Assembly (NCBI GenBank): GCA_945910005.1
Contig: OX246745.1
Span: 14,160,274-14,224,273 of the forward strand
DNA from: Isoperla grammatica
Lineage: Eukaryota; Arthropoda; Insecta; Plecoptera; Perlodidae
Direction: 5' to 3'
DNA: 64,000 nucleotides
In this document: one piece after another, positions 22,809-32,828 of the stretch
Layout: every line of letters begins with the position of its first letter
Numbering within the stretch: position 1 is the first letter of the stretch
Made by a program: the position numbers and the translations under genes
Notes under the pieces: model-generated
The model's input: the letters and a program-made list of their open reading frames with translations, nothing else
Database searches by the model: none
Told to the model about the DNA's origin: nothing

Positions 22809-24630
22809 TTTTGGCAACGCTCACGTTCAGAAGTTCCTTGCTCATCCTGGCGACGCTCACGTTTAGAAGTTCCCGCTCATCCTGGCAACGCTCACGTTCA
22901 GAAGTTCCTTGCTCATTCTGGCAACGCTCACGTTCAGAAGTTCCTTGCTCATCCTGGCGACGCTCACGTTCAGAAGTTCCCGCTAATCCTGGCAACGCTC
23001 ACGTTCAGCAGTTTTCTGCTTATCCTGGCGACGACCACGTTCAGAAGTTCCCGCTCATTCTGGCAACGCTCACGTTCAGAAGTTCCTTGCTCATCCTGGC
23101 GACGCTCACGTTCAGAAGTTCCCGCTCATCCTGGCAACGCTCACGTTCAGAAGTTCCTTGCTCATCCTGGCGACGCTCACGTTCAGAAGTTCCCGCTAAT
23201 CCTGGCAACGCTCACGTTCAGAAGTTCCTTGCTCATCCTGGCGACGCTCACGTTCAGCAGTTTTCTGCTCATCCTGGCGACGCTCACGTTCAGAAGTTTC
23301 CCGCTCATCCTGGCGACGCTCACGTTCAGAAGTTCCCGCTAATCCTGGCAACGCTCACGTTCAGAAGTTCCTTGCTCATCCTGGCAACGCTCACGTTCAG
23401 CAGTTTCCCGCTCATCCTGGCGACGCTCACGTTCAGCAGTTTCCAGCTCATCCTGGTGACGCTCGCGTTTAGCAGTTTCCCGCTCATCCTGGCAACGCTC
23501 ACGTTCAGCAGTTTCCCGCTCATCCTGGTGACGCTCACGTTCAGCAGTTTCCAGCTCATCCTGGCGACGCTCACGTTCAGCAGTTTCCAGCTCATCCTGG
23601 CGACGCTCGCGTTCAGCAGTTTCCAGCTCATCCTGGTGACGCTCGCGTTTAGCAGTTTCCCGCTCATCCTGGCAACGCTCACGTTCAGAAGTTTCCAGCT
23701 CATCCTGGCGACGCTCGCGTTCAGCAGTTTCCAGCTCATCCTGACGACGCTCACGTTCAGCAGTTTCCAGATCATCCTGGCGACGCTCGCGTTCAGCAGT
23801 TTCCAGCTCATCCTGGTGACGCTCGCGTTTAGCAGTTTCCAGCTCATCCTGGCGACGCTCGCGTTCAGCAGTTTCCCGCTCATCCTGGCGACGCTCACGT
23901 TCAGAAGTTTCCAGCTCATCCTGGCGACGCTCACGTTCAGCAGTTTCCCGCTCAACCTGGCGACGCTCACGTTCAGCAGTTTCCAGCTCATCCTGGCGAC
24001 GCTCACGTTCAGCAGTTTCCCGCTCATCCTGGCGACGCTCACGTTCAGCAGTTTCCAGCTCATCCTGGCGACGCTCACGTTCAGCAGTTTCCCGCTCATC
24101 CTGGCGACGCTCACGTTCAGCAGTTCCCTGCTCATCTTGGCGACGCTCACGTTCAGCAGTTTCCAGCTCATCCTGGTGACGCTCGCGTTTAGCAGTTTCC
24201 CGCTCATCCTGGCAACGCTCACGTTCAGAAGTTTCCAGCTCATCCTGGCGACGCTCGCGTTCAGCAGTTTCCAGCTCATCCTGGCGACGCTCACGTTCAG
24301 CAGTTTCCAGCTCATCCTGGCGACGCTCACGTTCAGCAGTTTCCAGCTCATCCTGGTGACGCTCGCGTTTAGCAGTTTCCAGCTCATCCTGGCGACGCTC
24401 ACGTTCAGCAGTTTCCAGCTCATCCTGGCGACGCTCACGTTCAGCAGTTTCCAGCTCATCCTAGTGACGCTCGCGTTTAGCAGTTTCCAGCTCATCCTGG
24501 CAACGCTCACGTTCAGCAGTGTCCAGATCATCCTGGCGACGCTCGCGTTCAGCAGTTTCCAGCTCATCCTGGCGACGCTCACGTTCAGCAGTTTCCCGCT
24601 CATCCTGGCAACGCTCACGTTATTAAGTTA
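22809..24630 (+). repeat. 35/36-bp minisatellite, right block
   Basis: The array resumes after the MITE. To about 23380 the period is mainly 35-36 bp; from there to 24620 a 36-bp variant dominates (CAGTTTCCAGCTCATCCTGG plus CGACGCTCACGTTCAG). Because 36 is divisible by three, long open frames appear on both strands here (12-residue periods). No start context, splice sites or non-repeat coding sequence supports translation. Confidence 0.95.
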
Positions 24631-24847
24631 ATGCTCATTCTGCTTGTTCGCAGCAGCCAACAGATCCCTAGAACAACATGCGTCACAAGTTAGTCAAAAA
24701 GAGAACGAGCCTAGTTTTTAATGGAATCCTTTTTAAAAACTAGTGACTGCCATTCAGCCGTTAATGCAAATGGAGTTTTTAATAGAAAATTTTAAAAGAT
24801 CGGCGCTTCAAGGGATGTGTGGAGAACAGTGTTGTTGTTTCACTTAC

Positions 24848-25029
24848 CATGTTGGAATGGCTGGCGTTCCAGCATAGATGATGGCGACCACTTGCTGCGA
24901 GGGGACGGCTGTTGTCATGGTGACCACTTGTTGCGAGGTGACAGCTGTTTTCGTGGCGACCACTTGTTGCGAGGGGACGGGCTGTCTCGTTGTAGACGAT
25001 CTTTGCATCTTCTGAACTTGCCGTTGAGA
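24848..25029 (-). CDS. Possible internal exon, unidentified Gln/Val/Thr-rich protein
   Basis: On the minus strand an open frame reads about 60 residues and ends in a good donor (ATG|GTAAGTG at 24848). An acceptor ending CACATCAAG is possible at 25030, although its pyrimidine tract is poor. The translation contains three diverged copies of a 15-residue block around PSQQVVA or TSQQVVT, encoded by a 45-bp imperfect DNA triplication, and ends AGTPAIPTW. No domain is recognised, and no partner exon could be assigned: the first acceptor-like site downstream near 24630 gives a stop almost at once. It could be a low-complexity exon of a real gene or a chance frame in a short tandem repeat. Confidence 0.25.
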
Positions 25030-25109
25030 CTTGATGTGAAAGGTTTGATGTAAACGCTCATACGTTTCAGTTTTCACACATATCCTAAGTTGTTGTTTAT
25101 TAAAGTTCA

Positions 25110-28100
25110 AATAATCTTTGTTACATAATACATACTGGTGGCTACATAAATGGCACCACAGGTACGAAATTAAACTAAACTAAAAAAACTATCTATAAAA
25201 CAGTCAAACATGTAAAAGACAATAATATACAATTTTTACAGTCTAGTTCCAGCACTCATATTTTACAAATTTTTACAATATTCAAAAAGTTACAAATAGC
25301 CTTCAGGCTGCACAGGAGGTTTTTTTTTCAACATCCACAAGAAAACCATACTTGTATGGGATGTCAAAATTATAGTATCAATCTAACAGTATGTTAATTA
25401 TTGGCAAGAATAGCACAAATAAAAGATTTCGTAACCATTTTTAAGATGTATACATTTAAAAAATGCATTTTTATTTCATTCAATTACTTTTCAAAATTTA
25501 TCTTAAAAACTTGTTTGACAGCATCCCGCAACTAAGCAGCATGTCAGAGGACATTTTTCCAAAAATATATTTAAGCATCCTGGGCAGCCTTTAAAGGTTC
25601 GTCAGTGTACCGTGATAATAAAAACCATTTTAAATTAAATTCAAATTTTTTATTAAACGAATTAAGATTTTTAAAGGGCTGCGTGATGTTATTTCAGTTA
25701 TTTTATTCTGATGTTCTCTTCATCAAAAAAATTGGAAGTTTAGTTTTACCCGAACCGTGATTTGAAGCAACTACACTTGCTTGATGGGATATTGCCACAG
25801 TGACGTCACCACAAACACTTCCAGCGTCCAGCCATATAGCATCGTCCCCACACAGTCAACATAGTCAACGACAATGCAACAACGCTATCTCCCAACTTAC
25901 AGACGTAGCGGGTCTTGGCCGTCTAACTGTGATCCCCAAAACGAACGAACCTCCGACGTCTTCTCGGCACCTAGGGGACGAACGAAGAAACAACCCCTGA
26001 ACACGAGTGATATCAGCGACGGAAACAAATCTCTAAATGAAACCCTACTTGATGGAAAAACGAAAACGGCGACCAAACAACACCTGAAAGATGACCCTCA
26101 CCACCTTAGCAATGAGAACACCTCACGGCACGACCACACTCGACCTGCGCATCGTGAGACCACGTGTACATATATCGACCTGTAGACAACGAGGAGTTAG
26201 TTTGGGGTTGGAAGGAGTGTTCCATGTAGGGCCGCACTTCTTCCAACTGGGTTGGTATGAGGGACGGCCAACATGAAATATATCACTTGTCAACCCATCA
26301 CATCAGTCAATGTTCCCTTAACACCCCGGCGGTGTTAATACCGATTATTCGCATCGCCAGCAAAACTGCATTTGAATTCATTAGAAACGGGAAGGCTTTG
26401 ATGATGAAAGATGTGGTCCGAGTGGGGTGGGGGTGAAGTTATTTAGCGGCAAGGAGCTATCTCAATATCCACTGATCTATTCAGTATTCAATTCTTCGCG
26501 ACAAGTGCATGTGACAACATCGCTGTCTCCTTCGATCGTTTTGTTATGTCTGGTGTTCGTAGCATTAACATACTGCCCTTTAAAAAATACAGGCCATTTT
26601 CTTTCTGGGCGAAAGTGATATTTTCGGCGACGAAGACATTTTTCGGCAAAATGCTTGCTTTGTTTACCAGCTAATAAAGTAATAGATGCTTCGAGGTCAT
26701 CGCCTGCCAATCTAAAGAAGCACATGCATTTTGATTCCTACAAATCTCAACCATATTTTAGGCGTTATTTGCGAACCCTTGGCATTTAATTTAATATAAA
26801 AACTGAAATTGAATTTATTATAATAGTTATTAATAATTAATGTAAATTATAATGCATTAAGAATTAACAATATAAAATAAGTTAATAACCTTTTACTTTG
26901 AGTCAATGTTCTTGGTGTAATGCATAAACCCGGATAATAACCATTGAGTCGATGGTTAGTATCCCGCTCGGCAATATCCAAGGAAAAATGGTTGTTTGCG
27001 GAAAGGAACTATTTAGGAACTACGTTCCATTTTGAAATGAACTAAGGAATGCCCCAGTTCCTTTTTTTTAGAGGAACTTGGAACTGGAAAGAGTTCCTTT
27101 TTTCTTGCGTGGAACTGGAACTGGAACTAGTTCATTTTTTAAGGAGCTTACCCAACACTGGCAATCCCTGGCAGGGACGCCTGACAGTAAAACAGAGCCA
27201 GGGATGAAATTACCATTGAAACTTAGTAATTGAAACTTACTTATATTATTATTACGTATATAAAATTACTATATTGTTACAACTTATACAATTTCACATA
27301 CACGGGATTGTTAATATGTAAATCTATTTAACTTTTTGCGTAAATTTAGATGATTTGCAGAGTATTAAAATCTCAGATCGGGGGGGGGGGGGGCTACAGC
27401 CCCCCCCCCCCCCAGCATCCCTCTGGATAAGCCACATGACTGTGCGTGTGGTTAATAATAACTTGTGTGGGGGGTGGAGGAGGAATAATGTTAATGTTGT
27501 TATGTTCATAATATTGTTGAGGTTGAATATTGTTTTATGTTAATGTTGTGAGGGGAAATATGTTTCTGTGTAATCTTACCAAATTTGGGGATATTTGGGG
27601 AAATTGTAGGGGGGGCACACTAATACCGCCCCCCCCCCCCCTCCCCCGCACTATGAGCGCTCCGTCATTGGTAAACGAGATGTTTGTCCATTTACAACAA
27701 TAGCAACATTATATTATAAACTTTCTGTACAAGTACCACAGGTTAAAATAAATGAAATACCAATAAATAATGTCCTCCGCCAGATAGATCAGCTTGCTAC
27801 GCCAACAACTTTGTACATCAAAACAAAAGTCAGGTGATCCAAGTACTGCGTAGGTACTGATCACTGCCTGATTACTCACCGACCGTCAACAGGTCGTACA
27901 ACTCGTCATGTCGTAGCGAGCGAGTCCAGCGTATGATACACAGATCAATAATGTTCAACTATTCAACAATGCTACAATTACATGATCAAGTCTCTAGTTT
28001 TATGTCAAATACATTATTATATAGTGGTAGTTAATATTTAGTCACGTTCTTTGGTCTGAGCATAAAAATATAATATTCTTTAATTAACAATAGGTAATTA

Positions 28101-28168
28101 GCCTGTAAAACCTTGCTGCAATTTTCGGGCCTGTTCAGTCCCATGGCTGTATTTAACAGTTCAATAGA
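25110..28168. other. Gene-free region with homopolymer palindromes
   Basis: No gene is supported. 25800-26290 is less AT-rich than its flanks and has short Ser/Pro-rich frames of unknown meaning. 26995-27160 is a diverged GAACTGGAACT-type simple repeat. At 27377-27412 a run of about 15 G is followed by CTACAG and about 15 C, forming a GC palindrome; a second pair of G and C runs lies at 27608-27655. Confidence 0.45.
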
Positions 28169-28169
28169 C

Positions 28170-29549
28170 GCTTCGTTTGCCTGTCCTAAACTTTACACTA
28201 GTGTAGATTAGTGTCAGAACTTAGTCGTTCTTTTGTACCCGTGTAAAAGTAAGTTTAAATATTTTTATGGCGTTCGCTTTTAGTTAAAAATTACGCTAGT
28301 GTAGCCAACGTACAGGAGATTTTTACACTAGCTATAATTTAGCTCGTGTAAGACGCTTTGCTATACACTGGCCAGTGTAAGACTCAGTGTAAGACGCTTT
28401 GGCCAGTGTAAGACTCAGTGTAAGACGCTTTGCTGTACACTGGCCAGTGTAAGACTCAGTGTGACGCTTTGCTACACCATGGCCAGTGTAAGACTCAGTG
28501 TATGAGACTTTGCTGTACACTGGCCAGTGTAAGACTCAGTGTAAGACGCTTTGCTGTACACTGGCCAGTGTAAGACTCAGTGTAAGACGCTTTGCTGTAC
28601 ACTGGCCAGTGTAAGGCTCAGTGTATGACGCTTTGCTGTACACTGGCCAGTGTAAGACTCAGTGTAAGACGCTTTGCTGTAGGCCTACACTGGCCAGTGT
28701 TAGACTCAGTGTAAGACGCTTTGCTGTACACTGGCCAGTGTAAGACTCAGTGTAAGACGCTTTGCTGTACACTGGCCAGTGTAAGACTCAGTGTGACGCT
28801 TTGCTACACCATGGCCAGTGTAAGACTCAGTGTATGACACTTTGCTGTACACTGGCCAGTGTAAGACTCAGTGTAAGACGCTTTGCTGTACACTGGCCAG
28901 TGTAAGACTCAGTGTAAGACGCTTTGCTGTACACTGGCCAGTGTAAGACTCAGTGTAAGACGCTTTGCTACACACTGGCCAGTGTAGGACTCAGTGTAAG
29001 ACGCTTTGCTGTACACTGGCCAGTGTAAGACTCAGTGTAAGACGCTTTGCTGTACACTGGCCAGTGTAAGACTCAGTGTAAGACGCTTTGCTATATACAC
29101 TGGCTAGTGTAAGACTCAGTGTAAGACGCTTTGCTGTCACTGGCCAGTGTAAGACTCAGTGTAAGACGCTTTGCTGTACACTGGCCAGTGTAAGGCTCAG
29201 TGTAAGACGCTTTGCTGTACACTGGCCAGTGTAAGACTCAGTGTAAGACGCTTTGCTGTACACTGGCCAGTGTAAGGCTCAGTGTAAGACGCTTTGCTGT
29301 ACACTGGCTAGTGTAAGACTCAGTGTAAGACGCTTTGCTGTACACTGGCCAGTGTAAGGCTCAGTGTAAGACGCTTTGCTGTACACTGGCCAGTGTAAGA
29401 CTCAGTGTAAGACGCTTTGCTGTACACTGGCCAGTGTAAGACTCAGTGTAAGACGCTTTGCTTTACACTGGCTAGTGTAAGACTCAGTGTAAGACGCTTT
29501 GCTGTACACTGGCTAGTATAAGATTCAGTGTAAGACAGGTGAACGAAGC
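28170..29549. mobile_element. Inverted-repeat element with internal minisatellite expansion
   Basis: The left end GCTTCGTTTGCCTGTCCTAA and the reverse complement of the right end (GCTTCGTTCACCTGTCTTAC) form terminal inverted repeats. The left half (TTCTTTTGTACCC, then GTGTAGCC-ACGTACAGGAGA, then TTTTTACACTAGCT) matches the compact copy at 43792-43988 in order. In this copy the single GGCCAGTG-AAGAC step of the short copy is replaced by about 1.2 kb of tandem units. Confidence 0.8.
28340..29530 (+). repeat. 41-bp minisatellite, about 29 copies
   Basis: The unit CTTTGCTGTACACTGGCCAG plus TGTAAGACTCAGTGTAAGACG recurs with a period of about 41 bp. Each unit holds the perfect 14-bp palindrome ACACTGGCCAGTGT. 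Variants (GGCTAGTG, TACACCATGG, TGTATGAC) recur at spaced positions, which suggests block duplication during growth. Confidence 0.95.
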
Positions 29550-29559
29550 TAATCAAACA

Positions 29560-30115
29560 AATAAATAAAATAATCGTAGTCTGCTTGTATTTATCCTATA
29601 AATTCCTGTAGCGCGTCGTCAACAAGAATTCCAGGGGGGTATTTTTTTAGACGCGATGTAGGCGAGCTCATTGCGATGTCTCGGAGAATCGTGGGGGGGG
29701 GATTGATGTTGCTTGTTGTTGTTTTGTGGTATTGTTGTTAATGATGATGGACTACTATTTTAATGAAAATTCGTGTTTAATTGTTGAAATATTATATATA
29801 TATATAAAAAAATGTTGTAAACAATTTACTTATATATTGCTAATGCTAATGCTAATGCTCCTGTTCTGTTTCTTTTTTGAGTATATGATCCGTATATTTC
29901 ATTACAATTATATACTATGGTTATCGAACACATCGGCGCAGTGATACGTACCGAGCTTTCCGAGATGCGAGAGAAACTTTACGAAGCCAGGGTATATAAA
30001 ATGACAATTGCGTTTGGTGGTAGTTTAGGAGTTTTAACACTAACTGGGGATGTGTGGTTGCATGTTCCCTCATTACTTATAAACTAATAAGGGTTGTTAT
30101 GGGTATTTATTTATT
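29560..30115. other. Gene-free AT-rich spacer
   Basis: No gene is seen. There is a G run near 29693, a short (TA)n near 29793 and a (TAATGC)n run near 29840. The 72-codon open frame here is Leu/Ile/Tyr-rich, as expected from AT-rich DNA. Confidence 0.5.
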
Positions 30116-30119
30116 TTAT

Positions 30120-30515
30120 TGTAATTAAGGCCAGTGTAGGGCACAATGCCCTCTTTAGCCTGATGAGTGATGATTGATGAATGATAATGAGGAAGGGAGG
30201 AGGGGAAGCCGAGTACTGGCACATAGCCTACTCCTTTCGAAAAGTACCTAGGGGAACATCAGCTTTATGTCCCATCCGAAAGGACGATGTAACTTTGACC
30301 AGTCATATAGGTTCCTCCACTAACCTGGACTGCCGAGCAGTTGACGAGAAAAACGAAGCTGTTACACAAGCTTTCGAACCCTCCAATCTGCTCTAACCAA
30401 TGGTAACTAGTGTTTCAGAGGAGAGTTGTCTCCCATCCACCTCCTGACCTAGCCCAAGGTTGCTTAACTTCGGTGTTCATATGGGATCCGGCTAAGCAAC
30501 CTCTGCTAAGCCATT
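30120..30515 (-). mobile_element. 5S rRNA-derived SINE (SINE3-like) fragment
   Basis: Between about 30430 and 30490 the plus strand matches the reverse complement of metazoan 5S rRNA without gaps over roughly 60 nt, including TCCCATCCA and TGCTTAACTTCGGTG, which cover the internal promoter region. Read on the minus strand, the 5S-like head is followed by a body containing TCGTCCTTTCGGATGGGAC and then a low-complexity ATCATTCATCAATCATC tail near 30160-30185. That order (5S head, body, simple tail) is what a SINE3-type element shows. The 5' end of the 5S moiety is diverged, so it is not a functional 5S gene. The similarity was judged by eye. Confidence 0.55.
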
Positions 30516-30730
30516 ATTATAAGTATGCTTGCGTGGCTTATTATAAGTATGAACAGTATCTACTTGTACAAGAATATCATGTCTATATAGAGGTCTCAGT
30601 ACATTTTGTTCTTTGCTAGTGGATTTGATACTGGCAAATAGACGACAGCTCAATCAGATGAAAATGTATTTAAATGAGTTGTTTTTATTCTACCAGTAGA
30701 ATACCTGTATGTTCTATCAATATTATATAG

Positions 30731-30738
<8 letters not shown>

Positions 30739-30761
<23 letters not shown>

Positions 30762-30762
30762 T
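30739..30762. repeat. (TA)n microsatellite at left edge of the palindrome
   Basis: An alternating TA run of about 24 bp lies just outside the left arm of the 30789-31083 palindrome, mirroring the longer run on the other side. Confidence 0.9.
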
Positions 30763-30857
30763 AAGTTTCAAATTCTCACGGCTATATGTCAAATAATTTT
30801 GTTTCGGGGTGTTATCACGTGAGTTGTAGAATGAGGGTTCTGACTTACCCCCTCCAT

Positions 30858-30897
30858 CCCGACGTTTCGATGTAATATCATACATCCTCTTCAGGGG
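30858..30897 (-). ncRNA. Hammerhead-like ribozyme motif, left arm
   Basis: On the minus strand the order is CCC (stem I), CTGAAGA (core), a stem-loop GATGTA/TACATC (stem II), GAAAC, GTC and GGG (stem I return). It departs from the consensus by one extra G between the CUGANGA core and stem II, and stem III would be only two base pairs with no loop. Such a motif would be expected to work, if at all, as a dimer. Activity is unproven. Confidence 0.35.
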
Positions 30898-30974
30898 TTC
30901 CACCGAGTCTACTTCCTCCTGCTCGGCCGGTGGAGATTCGACCGGCCGAGCGGGAGGAAGTAGACTCGGTGGAA

Positions 30975-31014
30975 CCCCTGAAGAGGATGTATGATATTAC
31001 ATCGAAACGTCGGG
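30975..31014 (+). ncRNA. Hammerhead-like ribozyme motif, right arm
   Basis: This is the mirror copy of the motif at 30858-30897, identical in core, stem II and the GAAACGTC segment. The same extra G is present, so the deviation predates or was copied with the palindrome. Confidence 0.35.
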
Positions 31015-31080
31015 ATGGAGGGGGTAAGTCAGAACCCTCATTCTACAACTCACGTGATAACACCCCAAAACAAAATTATT

Positions 31081-31082
<2 letters not shown>

Positions 31083-31129
<47 letters not shown>

Positions 31130-31160
31130 TACACACTCACACGCACACACACACACACAC
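31083..31160 (+). repeat. (TA)n and (CA)n microsatellites
   Basis: A (TA)n run of about 45 bp at 31083-31127 is followed by an ACACTCACACGCACACAC run to about 31160. Confidence 0.95.
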
Positions 31161-31164
31161 CCAA

Positions 31165-32685
31165 AAACTGTGATGGCACGCAATACTTTCATTCCGATGG
31201 TCTCCTATTCGTTTCCGACCACCTGCAATCGTGAATGAAGGTTTTGTTTTCAGGGTTTTTTTACCCCTTTTTCACCCCTAGAGCAGGGATTCATATCCCT
31301 GTATATTCATATAAATCCCAATCGTAAATTAAGTGAATTTCAGAATGATAAACACACGGCAAGAGACATCGAAACCGGCCATTAGTGGGTAGAGTCAAAT
31401 GACTATGGATAGTTGGATACGAAAATGTGAAGGTATAACCAACAATGAGTATAATAAATCACCCGTGTTACTTCGTTGAAATTTTTTCCGCGACATAACT
31501 CATGTTTTGTTGTTTTTATTTTGTGAATAGGAGGGGTGTTATGTGTAGGCGCCTAAGCGTTTAAACGCGAAAAATTCGGAAAAATAAACGTTTTCTCCCA
31601 GCCTTAATCCAGATAAATTTGTTTTAACGTTTTTATTAACATATTTATTTATATGCTCCAATTTCCTTCATGGTTCAGTTTTAATGAAGGAGATTAAATA
31701 CGAAAGAGTGAAGACTTGTATAATGTATATTTTCTCCCTGTTCTGAATTCAAACATTTTAGTTCAATTAAGTCCATTCATCTTCTTCCTATACGAGTCAG
31801 TAGTTACCCGTGCCAGTAGTAAACCGTGGGTACGTCAGCGTACCGTACGTAAAGTTACCAGACCGCCCTGAAGTGACCAAATCATTAAGTGCCCGGCGGA
31901 CCATAAAGTAACCGGTTTTCCCGTGCTGGTCATTATTCGTGTAATTTTCGTTGTTATTGGTAAAAACAGCAAAAACTATCACAGATAGGCTACATTTCAA
32001 AACTTCTTAAAAAATGTAATTAAATAGTGTAATATGCAATATAATTTATTTGCACCATTCTGTACCTATCATTGAAAGACAAGCTATTGACATAGTATTT
32101 TAGTTTTATTTCTTCTTTATTCACTTCACAAACATTGCATGGTAATTCAAGACAGTATGATTGTTAAGTAAAACAAAATACCTTATTAACTAGGGGTACA
32201 TACATAAATAAAATACACAACATAAATCATATACAGTATAAAATAAAAATACACAATATGAATCATAAACAAAATAGGCTACACAACATAAATCAGGAAA
32301 CTTTACAAATTTTTAAGATCAAAACAGAAAAAAATGGCCGGCAACGGGGGACACGGAATCTTTTGCTTGTTATGTACGAACTAGGTTCGGCAGATGGGAA
32401 CTTTGATACAAGAAATTGTCTAAAATTGAACACAAATGAAAGTATTCGAAAATTTCAGTTTTTTTATGGGTTGCTTCTAATGATGTGCTCATTATAAGTA
32501 TGCCTTATAAATTATTTATAAAAGTAAAGACAAATTTCAACTTTTATATTGTTGTGTTCAAATCTTAAGAATTTTTCTCGACAGAATCTTTCGAACACTC
32601 CCAGAATTTTGAGCAGAGCGTGTGAGGGACTATTTTTATAGTATCGGGAATGTTCTACTCTAATAATGAGAGATGACATAACCAG
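31165..32685. other. Spacer downstream of IFT46
   Basis: No coding region is seen. The part next to 32685 should include the IFT46 3' untranslated region (the gene reads leftward). Several TTTATT words, the complement of AATAAA, lie near 32045 and 32108, but none can be chosen as the polyadenylation signal. Confidence 0.5.
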
Positions 32686-32828
32686 TTACTTCTTTGATGG
32701 AACTTGTCCATCAACCGGTGCACTGTGTTCATCATTGTGCTGTTGTGAACTCTTCACTGCTGAATAGAGAGTGAAGAGCGCGTGAAGCGATTCTATCCGT
32801 GACTCATATGTCGGTATGCCAAACAGAT
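32686..32828 (-). CDS. IFT46: IFT46, last exon
   Basis: It encodes LFGIPTYESRIESLHALFTL, then YSAVKSSQQHNDEHSAPVDG and a stop at 32686-32688. The acceptor is TTGATTCTAG. The IP-Y-SRI-SLH-LF-LYS pattern matches the family C-terminus. Confidence 0.94.

Larger units (their letters stand above)
30789..31083. mobile_element. Near-perfect palindrome, possible Penelope-type terminal repeats head to head
   Basis: The two arms (30789-30930 and 30941-31083) are complementary for about 142 bp with only a few mismatches, around a 10-bp spacer. Each arm carries CCCCTGAAGAGG, a GATGTA...TACATC stem and CGAAACGTCGGG, in the layout of a minimal hammerhead ribozyme. Hammerheads are known in the terminal repeats of Penelope-like elements, which often occur in inverted arrangement. 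No reverse transcriptase remains, so the assignment is an inference. Confidence 0.6.

Noticed and set aside
21250..24630. A CRISPR-like array because of the 35/36-bp period
   Set aside because: The units are contiguous with no unique spacers and the window is eukaryotic; it is a minisatellite.
22811..24631. A 606-codon plus-strand frame and a 430-codon minus-strand frame as genes
   Set aside because: Both consist only of minisatellite translation with 12-residue periods, overlap each other on opposite strands, and have no splice sites or non-repeat sequence.
30425..30495. A functional 5S rRNA gene
   Set aside because: Only about 60 nt of the 5S sequence is conserved, the 5' end is diverged and the sequence continues into a SINE-like body.
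30930..31238. A coding gene with GGTAAGTC as donor in the palindrome
   Set aside because: Both arms give the same peptide on opposite strands because of the palindrome, and the frame runs into a TA microsatellite.
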